Positions 36,452-44,525 are shown, counted from the first letter of the stretch. The stretch: DNA of 64,000 bases from Magnetospirillum aberrantis SpK (GCF_011022235.1 NZ_JAAIYP010000045.1:97988-161987); one strand, 5' to 3'. Numbers and translations are program-made. The notes: a model not told the origin generated them from the sequence alone.

Positions 36452-36835
36452 TCAGCGCACGGACAGAATGTCCTCATCGGGACGGGGGTGAAATGGCTGG
36501 TCGCCTTCCGGGCCGCAGTGACACCCCATCAACGATTCCATGGCTGACAGGTTGAAGGCTTTGGGCGCTCCAAACGATGAGTGCTGTAGACGTTGATTGA
36601 TGGCGGCTTCGGTCGGCCCGCCCGGACGCATGAAGGCATCGACCTTCAAGCCGCTGTCGCGTTGAAACCGCCGGATGCCGTCGAACGTGGCATCGTCGGT
36701 CCAATCATCGATGCCACGATTGGCAGGGATGCTGTAGTAGCCAAGTTGGTTGAGTGCCCGCTTGGTGTTCATTAGATCGCCTTTGTCGACGCGATAGTTC
36801 GTTCCGAAGGGATCTTTCAGTTTGAACCATGACAT
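36452..36835 (-). CDS. Candidate RiPP precursor with a peptidoglycan-binding-like leader
   Basis: ATG at 36835 with GGAG seven bases upstream gives 127 residues. Residues about 15-85 resemble a peptidoglycan-binding domain-1 fold (LMNTKRALNQLGYYSIPANR, DDATFDGIRRFQRDSGLKVD). The last 40 residues are unlike it and contain SLMGCHCGPEGDQPFHPRPD, a Cys-His-Cys motif and a Pro/Gly/His-rich tail, a plausible core peptide. The neighbouring radical SAM gene supports a RiPP reading. A plain peptidoglycan-binding protein is the alternative. Confidence 0.5.
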   Translation of the reverse strand: MSWFKLKDPFGTNYRVDKGDLMNTKRALNQLGYYSIPANRGIDDWTDDATFDGIRRFQRDSGLKVDAFMRPGGPTEAAINQRLQHSSFGAPKAFNLSAMESLMGCHCGPEGDQPFHPRPDEDILSVR

Positions 36836-37016
36836 AGATGTACTCCATTTGTTCCAATTGATTTGACTTGCTGGCCACATTCAGTGGGGCAGGCGAGATT
36901 CAGTATGCCTGAAAGATCATCAACGTGCAAGAATATATACCCATAATAAGCTATCATAAGAGGTGCGCGGGTATTTATTCCTGCTGCACCCCATCTGCGA
37001 TGGCTGGAACGTTGCC

Positions 37017-37526
37017 CTAAATCAGTACGGCGGTAATCTGGTTCGGATCGATCTCCAGGGGAATGCCGCAATCCTGCCACGCCCGCCGAATGACGGTGTC
37101 CGCTTCAGGCACTCGACTCGAAACCCGTAGCATTCCGCGAGAGCGGCAAAGGTCGAATAGCAATGACAACGCCCGCGTTTCGTACCCCCGCTCTTGATAG
37201 GGAGTCGCCAGGAAAAAGCCCGAACGCGCTTGTCGGTTCGCCAAATCTATATGGCTCAAGGTGATCGCACCTGCCACGACCCCATCGGGCAGAACGATCG
37301 CGTAGAATTCGGCGCTATGGTCTCGGCACCAGCCCATCGTAAATGACAATACGCCTTGTGAAGTTTCAGGTGGTAAATGAGAGGGGCGCCTCATGCCTTC
37401 CGGCAACCCCTCGTCAGTGTTGAGGATATGTGCCACCTGCGCAGCCAATAGGTCCGTCGCCTCAACTCCAACATCCTGGTTCGGTGCCAACCGAACCAAT
37501 TTGACCTCAGCAATCTCCTCGTTCAT
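37017..37526 (-). CDS. GNAT-family N-acetyltransferase
   Basis: ATG at 37526 with GGAGAG upstream gives 169 residues; earlier in-frame codons lack a ribosome site. FYAIVLPDGVVAGAITLSHI and ARSGFFLATPYQERGYETRA follow the GNAT strand-loop-helix pattern for acetyl-CoA binding, and LRVSSRVPEADTVIRRAWQD is the typical later helix. The substrate is unknown. It is the intact cargo gene nearest attR of the outer element. A 180-base gap with no visible gene separates it from the peptide precursor. Confidence 0.7.
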   Translation of the reverse strand: MNEEIAEVKLVRLAPNQDVGVEATDLLAAQVAHILNTDEGLPEGMRRPSHLPPETSQGVLSFTMGWCRDHSAEFYAIVLPDGVVAGAITLSHIDLANRQARSGFFLATPYQERGYETRALSLLFDLCRSRGMLRVSSRVPEADTVIRRAWQDCGIPLEIDPNQITAVLI

Positions 37527-37656
37527 TGCGTCTCTCCACCGTCTGGTCTTGGTAAATTTCATCCAACTAAAAGTGGGGCTTTGGGGTAAGGTTACGCTGT
37601 TGGATGTGAGCTGGGCAACAGAGCGGATCATGGCTTAGAATCAGCCGGTGCCCCCG

Positions 37657-37681
37657 GCAAGCTTACGTCAGGTAAGCTTGC
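37657..37681. repeat. Perfect inverted repeat near attR of the outer element
   Basis: GCAAGCTTAC, loop GTCAG, GTAAGCTTGC. It may be a recombination accessory site or a terminator for a short transcript. No T run follows. Confidence 0.5.
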
Positions 37682-37724
37682 TGTTCGGAGGCGTGGAAAT
37701 TCATATTCATGCCGCGACTGTGTA

Positions 37725-37743
37725 TGCACAGAAACGTGCACAG
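37725..37743 (+). repeat. Candidate integrase 1 arm sites, right
   Basis: TGCACAG at 37725-37731 and 37737-37743, the same heptamer pair as at 18270-18287 near the other end of the outer element. Confidence 0.5.
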
Positions 37744-37800
37744 TTCTGTCAACTGGCAGAAAACGACAATAAAAACAACCCGCTGCCTAAATGCAGTTTC

Positions 37801-37853
37801 CTTAAAATCGCCCGGCTTCGGCCTTGCGGGTTCAAGTCCCGCCGTCCCCACCA
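37801..37853 (+). pseudogene. 3' half (D) of host tRNA-Leu(UAA), attR of the outer element
   Basis: It is identical to half C from CTTAAAA to the encoded CCA. The left flank (GCAGTTTC) is element sequence. With half A at 18161 it forms the original host tRNA-Leu(UAA). Confidence 0.9.
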
Positions 37854-38050
37854 TCATTTTGCGGCGGGAACGCCGCCGGGATCGGATCGACCAGCGGCCA
37901 TTCGCCACTGTCGGCCAGTTCCTTGCGCAATAGCGCGGCGCGGATGCGGGCGTCGAGGTCGATGGCGGCGTTGCCGACGAAAGCGGCATGACCTCGGGTG
38001 CGCTCCATGGGTTCCAACAGCAGCGGGTCGGCTTCGGCGCGCGGCGGGTC
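37832..38050 (-). pseudogene. C-terminal remnant of an unidentified protein gene
   Basis: The minus strand encodes a protein-like stretch (EADPLLLEPMERTRGHAAFV, AALLRKELADSGEWPLVDPI) that ends inside the tRNA 3' half and has no start on its right, where it meets integrase fragments. I do not recognise it. It may be the tail of a host gene beside the original tRNA. Confidence 0.35.
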
Positions 38051-38097
38051 AAGCCGCGAGCGGGATTCTTGTCGAGGTAGCCTTCGTTCGCCGCCCA
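38051..38097 (-). pseudogene. Integrase fragment, central region
   Basis: The minus strand reads WAANEGYLDKNPARGL, the end of the core-binding domain in many tyrosine recombinases. It abuts, head to head, the C-terminal integrase fragment that starts on the plus strand at about 38094. Confidence 0.5.
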
Positions 38098-38565
38098 TGC
38101 GCCTGAACGAAATCTGCCAGTTGAACGTCGAAGACGTGCGGGTGGTCGATGATGTCCACTGCTTCATCGTCACGACGGAGGTAGAAAACGGTATCGCGGA
38201 TAAGAAGCTCAAGACAGCCAACGGAGAGCGGCTGATCCCAGTTCACCCCGAACTCACAATGGCAAAATCGGGCTACTACAGCGATACGTTCTCCAAATTC
38301 TTCGCCAATTTCCTCGACAAAGCGAAGGCGAAGGCACCCCGAACCTCGTTTCATTCGTTCCGACACAACTTCCGTGACGCACTTCGCGAGGCGCGAGTGG
38401 ATCGTGAGATCGCCTTGGCGCTCGGGGGAGGCGGGCGACGGCATGGATGAGGAGGCAACCGCCGACAATTATGGTCGTGGGTTCAGAGCAAGCACGTTAT
38501 TCGCGGCAATTTCCCAGATCAGCTATGATCTTGATCTCAAACATCTGCACCTGGACGGAGCATGA
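38094..38565 (+). pseudogene. Integrase fragment, catalytic C-terminal part, frameshifted
   Basis: RLNEICQLNVEDV holds the first catalytic Arg region and TSFHSFRHNFRDALREA the His-x-x-Arg box. After IALALGG the frame shifts, and the next frame gives GDGMDEEATADNYGRGFRAS and LKHL, the usual C-terminal end of this integrase class. The N-terminal part is missing here; a matching piece is found at 41946. It is inactive. Confidence 0.65.
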
Positions 38566-38629
38566 AGGCGGGAATTGCGCCGGAAATCGTGATGGTCGCC
38601 CGGCTAAAGCTTCCCGGCATGCCTATCAA

Positions 38630-39334
38630 ATGGACACCCTTATGACGACCGATCTGGACAAGTTGAAAAGCCGTCTTCAAGCCCTTCGGGCGAAAACCGT
38701 GATGAACGGCTGCACCGAGGAAGAGGCTCTGGCTGCCGCGTCCAAGGTGGCGGAACTGCTGGATCGCCATGACCTGTCCCTCAGCGATTTGGAAATCCGC
38801 GAAGAGCAGTGCGAGCAATCATCCATCGCCACAAACAAAAAACAACGACAGCCCATCTCTGCCTGCGTCCCCGCCATCGCTGAGTTTTGCGATTGCAAGG
38901 TTTGGCGTGAAAAGGACGAAGCCGGGCGCATCCGATACGTCTTCTTCGGGCTGCGCCCCAGCATCGAAATGGCGCATTACGTCTATGACGTGATCGCTGT
39001 CGCCATGCAGGGCGCCTGGGAGCAATACGCACGAAGCCAGCGATTCATCCGCTATGGGCATGACGAAAGAGGTTCGTTCCTGTTCGGCATGGCGGTGTCC
39101 ATCGCGGACAAATTGTTGGCGATGAAACACGAACGCGACGAAGCCATCCGCATCAGCAGCGGGCGTGATCTGGTGGTGCTTCGCCATGCGGTGGTCGAGT
39201 CCGAATTCGCCAAGCTGGACCTGAATCTCCGTCGTGGGCGAGCGTCGGGGAAGAAGGTGGCGGCAGGAGCGTTCGAAGCTGGTCATGCCGCAGGTCAGGC
39301 GGTGACCATCAATTCCGCCGTCAGCCGGAAATAA
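38630..39334 (+). CDS. DUF2786 domain protein
   Basis: The 234-residue protein (an ATG at 38642 is another possible start; neither has a good ribosome site) begins with the DUF2786 helix pair: LKSRLQALRAKTVMNGCTEE, AASKVAELLDRHDLSLSDLE. The rest contains ACVPAIAEFCDCKVWREKDE and a region with FFGLRPSIEMAHYVYDVIAV, as in longer DUF2786 proteins. The family is common on mobile elements and of unknown function. It lies just after the integrase remnant. Confidence 0.7.
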   Translation: MDTLMTTDLDKLKSRLQALRAKTVMNGCTEEEALAAASKVAELLDRHDLSLSDLEIREEQCEQSSIATNKKQRQPISACVPAIAEFCDCKVWREKDEAGRIRYVFFGLRPSIEMAHYVYDVIAVAMQGAWEQYARSQRFIRYGHDERGSFLFGMAVSIADKLLAMKHERDEAIRISSGRDLVVLRHAVVESEFAKLDLNLRRGRASGKKVAAGAFEAGHAAGQAVTINSAVSRK

Positions 39335-39375
39335 CAGCTTTCGTCGCAGCCGGGGTTGTTCTCGCCGCGCCTTAT

Positions 39376-39390
39376 GAATACGTTGTATTC
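39376..39390. promoter_or_regulatory. Operator-like palindrome before the toxin-antitoxin pair
   Basis: GAATAC-GTT-GTATTC is a perfect inverted repeat 25 bases before the antitoxin start, where ribbon-helix-helix antitoxins usually bind to repress their own operon. Confidence 0.55.
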
Positions 39391-39414
39391 GGTTGTGTAC
39401 GGAGAGCGTGAGCC

Positions 39415-39663
39415 ATGCAGAAGGATGTGACCATCACCGCCCGGATTGAATCCGATCTGTCCGACCGGCTGACCCGGCTGGCGACCATCCAGGGGCGCAG
39501 CAAATCCTGGGTGGTGGGCAAGGCACTGCAAGCCTATATCGACACCGAACTCGCCTTTGTCGAAGCGGTCGAGGACGGACTTGCCGATCTGCACGAAGGA
39601 CGTACCGTTGCGCACGAAGAGGTGGTTTCGCGTTTCCGTCAGCGTTTCGGGGCGGCTGAGTGA
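39415..39663 (+). CDS. Ribbon-helix-helix antitoxin (CopG/ParD-like)
   Basis: The 82-residue protein starts VTITARIESDLSDRLTRLAT, the strand and first helix of a ribbon-helix-helix fold, then GRSKSWVVGKALQAYI. The C-terminal half (FVEAVEDGLADLHEGRTVAH) is the toxin-binding part seen with RelE/ParE partners. Its stop overlaps the toxin start by four bases (GTGA). Autoregulation through the palindrome at 39376 is likely. Confidence 0.9.
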   Translation: MQKDVTITARIESDLSDRLTRLATIQGRSKSWVVGKALQAYIDTELAFVEAVEDGLADLHEGRTVAHEEVVSRFRQRFGAAE

Positions 39664-39947
39664 ACGTCCGCTGGACCCGGCGCGCCGAAGCCGACCTGAC
39701 CGACCAATGTGACCACATCGCCAAGGAAGACCCCGCCCTTGCCGCCCGCATCGGTGCGGACATATTCGCCACCGTCGAAGGATTGTCGGACTTCCCTTTT
39801 CGCGGTCGTGCCGGGCGGGTGGATGGCACCCGTGAACTGGTGCTGGCGGGGCTACCTTGGATCGCGGTCTATGCCGTCACCGATTCCACGGTGATCATCC
39901 TGCGCCTGCTCCATGGCGCTCAAACCTATCCTGGCGAAGAAGCGTAA
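39660..39947 (+). CDS. RelE/ParE-family toxin
   Basis: The GTG start overlaps the antitoxin stop. The 95-residue protein shows the family pattern VRWTRRAEADLTDQCDHIAK, FPFRGRAGRVDGTRELVLAG, PWIAVYAVTDSTVIILRLLH. Such toxins either cut mRNA on the ribosome (RelE) or poison gyrase (ParE). The partner type and the LxGLPWIAVYxV segment favour the ParE branch, but this is not certain. Confidence 0.88.
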   Translation: MNVRWTRRAEADLTDQCDHIAKEDPALAARIGADIFATVEGLSDFPFRGRAGRVDGTRELVLAGLPWIAVYAVTDSTVIILRLLHGAQTYPGEEA

Positions 39948-39979
39948 CGGCAACTGGTCGGGATTTCCGAACAGTTGGA

Positions 39980-41113
39980 TTACAGAACCGCTTTCGCCTT
40001 CACCCCGGCGCGATAAACGGCTTCCGCAAGCTGATCACGGTCATCATGCCGAACGATGTCGGCGCGGGTGCCGCCAATGGAATTCTCGACGGCATTCCAG
40101 ACCGCATCGGTCATGTTGACCGAAACCCCGGTGGTCATGGCGAAATCGGCGGGTTTGATCACCCGTGCCGCCAGTGTGATGCCTTTGGGGGCAGACACTT
40201 CCATTCCCCTGTCCATCAGCCACACTTCGTGGTCATCACTGAGATCACGCAGGCGGAGACCGGCAGTGGGGTGCAGGTCGATCACCTCGAACAGCGAAAA
40301 TGTCGCCGCCGCCATCGCCTTCAGCAGGGTCGCCCGCTGTCCCTTGGGCGCGGGTTTGACGGCAAGTTGCTGCTCGGGGAGCTTGCCGCCATAGATGGCG
40401 AGGTCGAAGGCGGGCGCCAACTTGTCCAACGGCAGCCCCAGCGCCGCTGCGGGCGTCCTGGCGATACCAAGTTTCACTGCCTGCTTGATGGCGGTGCCAT
40501 CGATCATGATTTGACTGGCGAGGTCGCTTTGGATGTCGGTGTTCAAGCGCCGCCATCGCTGATACTCCGCGAGAACGGCATCACGTTCGCCCGCCACCTT
40601 GCGGCTGGATGGGGCGGACGGCACGAAGGGGATCAGTCCCAGGCGGAACGCTTGTTGCTGCATGTCGGGCGGCAACTGGCGGGCATCCACCACCATGCCG
40701 CCGACATCAAGGAACCACGCTCGGGGATCGTTGGCCAGTACGTCGGGATGAAGCCACGTCGTATCGAACGGACGAATCTTCAGCGCGGCGATGACCTCGC
40801 CACCCTTGGCGGTGCCGGTGCTGCGACCAATGCCAAGCAGATCGCACATTTCTCCCAGCGACGAGAAAGGTTGTCCTTCGCCCCCGCCGAGATGGTTGAC
40901 CTTGGCGAGCGCGTAGAGAATGCCGCCCGCCCACGATTTGACGTTGCCCTTGGCCAGCGGGCTGGACGCTTTCCGCGCCAGGGTCGCCGTCGCCTTGCGG
41001 GCAAGCGCGGCATACTGTCCGTCCAGATGGGCGAGGCAGAATTCGTCGGTGATGGTGGTCACTGCTAGGAAGATCGGCTCCATCGCCTTGGGAACACGGT
41101 GCCGGGTCATCAT
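39980..41113 (-). CDS. Unidentified island protein, 377 residues
   Basis: I do not recognise the family with confidence. The start is taken at the MM pair (41113) next to AGGGCGAGG. SWAGGILYALAKVNHLGGG and EMCDLLGIGRSTGTAKGGEV look like a fold with a nucleotide- or DNA-binding turn; DVLANDPRAWFLDVGGMVVD is also well defined. It is divergent from the 261-residue gene at 41177 with a 63-base gap, suggesting shared control. It belongs to the island between the integrase fragments. Confidence 0.6.
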   Translation of the reverse strand: MMTRHRVPKAMEPIFLAVTTITDEFCLAHLDGQYAALARKATATLARKASSPLAKGNVKSWAGGILYALAKVNHLGGGEGQPFSSLGEMCDLLGIGRSTGTAKGGEVIAALKIRPFDTTWLHPDVLANDPRAWFLDVGGMVVDARQLPPDMQQQAFRLGLIPFVPSAPSSRKVAGERDAVLAEYQRWRRLNTDIQSDLASQIMIDGTAIKQAVKLGIARTPAAALGLPLDKLAPAFDLAIYGGKLPEQQLAVKPAPKGQRATLLKAMAAATFSLFEVIDLHPTAGLRLRDLSDDHEVWLMDRGMEVSAPKGITLAARVIKPADFAMTTGVSVNMTDAVWNAVENSIGGTRADIVRHDDRDQLAEAVYRAGVKAKAVL

Positions 41114-41176
41114 CCTCGCCCTATCGTTGATGGCAGTCAGGATGCTCGCTACTGTTGCCGACGACAAGGAGCGATC

Positions 41177-41962
41177 ATGTCCAAAGGGATCGTCAAACTC
41201 ACCGAACAACAGGCATCCGCCCTGGTCCACGACGATCTTGACGGCGCCGGTCCCTGTCTGATGAACGAGGGTTTGACCCTGACCGACCTTGCCGCCACCA
41301 ACGTGGTGCCCAATGCTCGCATCCTGATGGCGGAACTGGACGGCAAGGGCGCCAAGCTGACCGCCAAGGGTAACCTCAACCGCAAGCTGGTCGAGTCCCT
41401 GGTGGATCGGTTTCAGTGGCAGGGCTATCCCGCCGAACGCATCCGCGACATGAACAAGGTGATCAACGAGGACGACTATACGCCCGCTCTTTACCTGCAT
41501 GCCGTGCTGAAACTGGGCGGTCTGGCGCGCACCGAGAAAGGCTCCCTCAAACTGACCAAGAAGGGCAAGGCGTTGTTGCCCGAAGAGGCTGCGGGGAAAC
41601 TTCAGGCGGTGCTGCTGCGCACCACCTTCACTCGCTACAACCCGGCATTCCTTGACCGCTACGAGATGAAGGAAATCTTCTCCTGGCAGATTTCCCTGAT
41701 CCTCTACCTGATCGATCAGTTCAACGACGACTGGCGCCCCGCCGATGCGCTAATGCGCTCGGTCACCATTCCGTGCAAGGAAGCCGAAGGGGCACGAACC
41801 CCGGATACCCCTTGGCGAACATTTGAGGCGCGGGTGCTGCGCTATCTGCGCTGGTTCGGGCTGATCGAAGAAAAACAGGCTGCCGCCAACGATGATTGGT
41901 TCCAGCCCAAGCTTTATAGAAAGACTGCCTTATACAGCCGGATGCTTACCTTCCAGGTCTGA
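41177..41962 (+). CDS. Unidentified island protein, 261 residues
   Basis: The ATG follows AAGGAGCGATC. The protein is soluble. SLKLTKKGKALLPEEAAGKL looks like a wing of a winged-helix domain, and LRYLRWFGLIEE near the end resembles a second such domain, so DNA binding is possible. LTAKGNLNRKLVESLVDRFQ precedes them. I do not recognise the family. It is divergent from the gene at 39980 and ends where an integrase fragment on the other strand begins. Confidence 0.65.
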   Translation: MSKGIVKLTEQQASALVHDDLDGAGPCLMNEGLTLTDLAATNVVPNARILMAELDGKGAKLTAKGNLNRKLVESLVDRFQWQGYPAERIRDMNKVINEDDYTPALYLHAVLKLGGLARTEKGSLKLTKKGKALLPEEAAGKLQAVLLRTTFTRYNPAFLDRYEMKEIFSWQISLILYLIDQFNDDWRPADALMRSVTIPCKEAEGARTPDTPWRTFEARVLRYLRWFGLIEEKQAAANDDWFQPKLYRKTALYSRMLTFQV

Positions 41963-42201
41963 CATCCACGATGATGGGCTGGGTGGGTTCAGACCGTTCA
42001 CCCACATTCCCGGAAACATCGACCTGCACGGGCAGCCCACACCGCACCTGATCGAACATGCTTTCGATCTGATAGGCGACCTTGCGCGCCTGCCCGATGG
42101 CATCACGGTAGCTGGAGGTTCCGAGCGACTTGGACACCTCGGATTTGCCGATCTTCGACCGCACATCCTGGGGAACGCGGACCCGGAGCCACCTTCTTCA
42201 T
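41946..42201 (-). pseudogene. Integrase fragment, N-terminal part
   Basis: RVRVPQDVRSKIGKSEVSKS and AIGQARKVAYQIESMFDQVR match the N-terminal domain of a large integrase class. A one-base shift separates it from a possible start MKKVA at 42201, and it ends after about 75 residues. It points away from tRNA-Ala(CGC) as an integrase next to its attachment tRNA would. Together with the fragments at 38051 and 38094 it probably derives from one gene. Confidence 0.6.
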
Positions 42202-42269
42202 ACCCCACGCGTGTATCACCGTGTGGAGCAGTCGCAAAGCGGCTAAGTGCAGGATTTCGCTGGGTTTGG

Positions 42270-42308
42270 CTGAAAAGCAAGAAGCCCGGCCATTTCTGGC
42301 CGGGCTTC
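42270..42308 (-). terminator. Rho-independent terminator of tRNA-Ala
   Basis: GAAGCCCGGCCA, a four-base loop and TGGCCGGGCTTC form a 12-base perfect stem, followed on the minus strand by TTGCTTTTC. It begins 11 bases after the tRNA 3' end. Confidence 0.85.
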
Positions 42309-42318
42309 CCTATAGCGT

Positions 42319-42394
42319 TGGTGGAGCTGAGGGGAATCGAACCCCTGACCTCCGCAGTGCGATTGCGGCGCTCTCCCATCTGAGCTACAGCCCC
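42319..42394 (-). tRNA. tRNA-Ala(CGC)
   Basis: Minus strand: acceptor GGGGCTG/CAGCTCC (one G-U pair), D arm GCTC...GAGC, anticodon stem CCGCA/TGCGG with loop ATCGCAC (anticodon CGC), T arm AGGGG TTCGATT CCCCT, discriminator A and encoded CCA. It decodes GCG. It marks the right edge of the accessory region. Confidence 0.95.
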
Positions 42395-42432
42395 ACGCGA
42401 GGCGCCGAAAATAGGCAAAGCGATTTGGGCTG

Positions 42433-42831
42433 TCAAGAGCGCCTTTGCAGGTGCCTCGACGGCGTGCCGTCGGCAGTCTGGAACGGAAACAGCCCCACCT
42501 TGAACGACTGAGTCATATGCCGGGCCCGTTGCAGAGCGATCTCGGCTTCCATGGGGGTCAGGACCTCGGAAACTGCCTGTTCGAAGGCCACCAGCCAACG
42601 CTCGAACGCCTCGAAGGGAAAGTCGATGCGCATGTGCACCGGAAACGGGCTGCCCTGATAGCGGCCGGTGCCGTAAAGCGCGTGCGACCAGAAATCGGCG
42701 ACGATGCGGAAATGACCGGGCCGGTCGGGAATGGCCGCGAACACCGGGGCCAGCACCGGGTCCTGGTCTCCCAATTCATAAAAGCGTTCGACCATGTGGT
42801 ATATTCTGGCTTCGCGCTCGGAATCGGTCAT
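42433..42831 (-). CDS. Group III truncated hemoglobin
   Basis: The 132-residue protein follows the group III (trHbP) pattern: MVERFYELGDQDPVLAPVFA, FRIVADFWSHALYGTGRYQG, and PFPVHMRIDFPFEAFERWLV with the probable proximal His in VHMR. The start at 42831 is preferred to an ATG twelve codons upstream because homologues begin near MTDxERxxRI. These proteins bind oxygen or nitric oxide and are common in microaerobic alphaproteobacteria. Confidence 0.9.
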   Translation of the reverse strand: MTDSEREARIYHMVERFYELGDQDPVLAPVFAAIPDRPGHFRIVADFWSHALYGTGRYQGSPFPVHMRIDFPFEAFERWLVAFEQAVSEVLTPMEAEIALQRARHMTQSFKVGLFPFQTADGTPSRHLQRRS

Positions 42832-42987
42832 GGCCGTATGGTCCTTGGCGGTATCTGGGGGCGGCATCTGGGGCTACTGGGCCACAGTGCCATTCCTCTC
42901 TCCTCCCGCGCAAGCGCCTCCCCTTGCACGCGGACCACTTCGTGGGTAGGGTTGGCCCGCGCGCAACCAAACCGAGGTTCCAGGCCG

Positions 42988-43293
42988 ATGGACGTCATTC
43001 TTGTACCGTTGTTCACGGTCATTCTGATCGCGCTCAAGATATATTGGTACGTGGTTCTGGCCACGGTGATCTTCAGTTGGCTTCTGGCCTTCGGCGTGAT
43101 CAACACCTACAATCAGGCGGTCCGCACCATCGGCGACGTGTTGGCCCGGCTGACCGAACCGGCGTTGCGGCCGATCCGCCGCATCATGCCCGATTTCGGA
43201 CCGGTCGACCTGTCGCCCATCGCGCTGTGGCTGCTGATCCTGTTCGTGCAGATGGTGATGGAAAACCTGCTGCGCGCGGTGATGACCCTGTGA
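42988..43293 (+). CDS. YggT family membrane protein
   Basis: The 101-residue protein has two membrane helices (about 5-30 and 75-98) around the conserved [17 protein letters not shown] turn, here [20 protein letters not shown]. The family is linked to osmotic or division functions but poorly defined. It overlaps the next gene by four bases (GTGA). Confidence 0.9.
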   Translation: MDVILVPLFTVILIALKIYWYVVLATVIFSWLLAFGVINTYNQAVRTIGDVLARLTEPALRPIRRIMPDFGPVDLSPIALWLLILFVQMVMENLLRAVMTL

Positions 43294-43610
43294 CCGCCTT
43301 CGCCGCCGCCGCGACCGGCGGCGTGCGCGTTCAGATCCGCCTGACGCCCAAGGCGTCGCGCGACCGTGTCGACGGCCCGGTATCCGAGGCCGATGGCGGT
43401 ACTGTGCTCAAGGTTTCGGTAACGGCGGTGCCCGAGGACGGCAAGGCCAACGCCGCGTTGATCAAGTTGTTGAGCAAGGAATGGCGGGTGCCCAAATCCG
43501 GCATGGACATCGTCCAGGGCGCCACCGACCGACGCAAGGTAATCCTCATCACCGGCGAGCCGGGAGACATCCTGGCCCGCCTCGAACAATGGATGGCGAC
43601 CCGGAAATGA
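43290..43610 (+). CDS. DUF167 (YggU) family protein
   Basis: The GTG start overlaps the yggT stop. The 106-residue protein carries [36 protein letters not shown] and [13 protein letters not shown], the full DUF167 signature. The function is unknown; the yggT-yggU-folD order is common. It overlaps folD by four bases. Confidence 0.92.
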   Translation: MTAFAAAATGGVRVQIRLTPKASRDRVDGPVSEADGGTVLKVSVTAVPEDGKANAALIKLLSKEWRVPKSGMDIVQGATDRRKVILITGEPGDILARLEQWMATRK

Positions 43611-44521
43611 CCGACTCCCAGAGCCCGCGGGCAAAACTGATCGACGGCAACGCTTTTTCGGCCGCCCTGCGCGACGAGATCGCCACCCGCGTCCACGAAT
43701 TGCGCGACCTGCACCATGTGGTGCCGGGTCTGGCGGTGGTGCTGGTGGGCGAGGACCCGGCCAGCCAGGTCTATGTGCGCAACAAGCACAAGCGCACGCT
43801 TGAGACGGGCATGAACTCGTTCGAGCACAAGCTGCCGGCCGACACCCCGGAAAGCCATCTGCTGACCTTGATCGAGGGGCTGAACGACGACCCCGAGGTG
43901 CACGGCATCCTGGTACAATTGCCGTTGCCCCGGCACATCAACGCGCAAAAGGTGATCGAGGCCATTCGTCCCGACAAGGACGTGGACGGCTTCCACCCGT
44001 GGAACGTCGGCATGCTGGCCTCGGGCGGCATCGGCCTGATCCCGTGCACGCCGCTGGGCTCGATGATGCTGTTGCGCGACACCCTGGGCAGCCTGTCGGG
44101 GCTCAAGGCGGTGGTGATCGGGCGCTCCAACATCGTCGGCAAGCCCATGGCGCACCTGCTGATCCGCGAAAGCTGCACGGTGACCGTGGCCCATTCCCGG
44201 ACCAAGGACTTGGCGGCCGAAGTGCGCGCCGCCGACATCGTGGTCGCCGCCGTCGGCCAGCCGGAAATGGTCAAGGGCGACTGGATCAAGCCGGGCGCCA
44301 CGGTGATCGACGTCGGCATCAACCGCATCACCCTGCCCGACGGCAAGACCAAGCTGGTGGGCGACGTCAAGTTCGACGAGGCGGTCCAGGTGGCCGGCGC
44401 CATCACCCCGGTTCCCGGCGGTGTCGGCCCCATGACCATCGCCTGCCTGTTGCGCAACACGCTGACCGCCTGCGCCCGCCTGCACAACCTGGACATTCCC
44501 GAAGCCCATCCCTGGGCGTGA
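43607..44521 (+). CDS. folD: Methylenetetrahydrofolate dehydrogenase/cyclohydrolase FolD
   Basis: The 304-residue protein converts 5,10-methylene-THF to 10-formyl-THF with [24 protein letters not shown] holds the catalytic Lys region. [42 protein letters not shown] and [16 protein letters not shown] are the family signatures. Length is normal. Confidence 0.97.
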   Translation: MTDSQSPRAKLIDGNAFSAALRDEIATRVHELRDLHHVVPGLAVVLVGEDPASQVYVRNKHKRTLETGMNSFEHKLPADTPESHLLTLIEGLNDDPEVHGILVQLPLPRHINAQKVIEAIRPDKDVDGFHPWNVGMLASGGIGLIPCTPLGSMMLLRDTLGSLSGLKAVVIGRSNIVGKPMAHLLIRESCTVTVAHSRTKDLAAEVRAADIVVAAVGQPEMVKGDWIKPGATVIDVGINRITLPDGKTKLVGDVKFDEAVQVAGAITPVPGGVGPMTIACLLRNTLTACARLHNLDIPEAHPWA

Positions 44522-44525
44522 CGCG

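Larger units (their letters stand above)
18193..37807. mobile_element. Outer integrative element inserted in the tRNA-Leu(UAA) anticodon loop (contains the inner element)
   Basis: The boundaries are the seven-base core CTTAAAA at 18193-18199 and 37801-37807, flanked outside by the 5' and 3' halves of tRNA-Leu(UAA). Without the inner element it is about 4.1 kb: integrase 1, a second full tRNA-Leu(UAA) copy (now halves B and C), decayed genes, a peptide precursor with a truncated radical SAM gene, and a GNAT gene. TGCACAG direct repeats lie near both ends. Confidence 0.8.

Noticed and set aside
41946..42394. A direct repeat of the tRNA-Ala 3' end marking the far boundary of the 38-42 kb island
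   Set aside because: I looked for the tRNA-Ala 3' sequence again in 37.8-42.3 kb and did not find it, so the island's boundary is left open.
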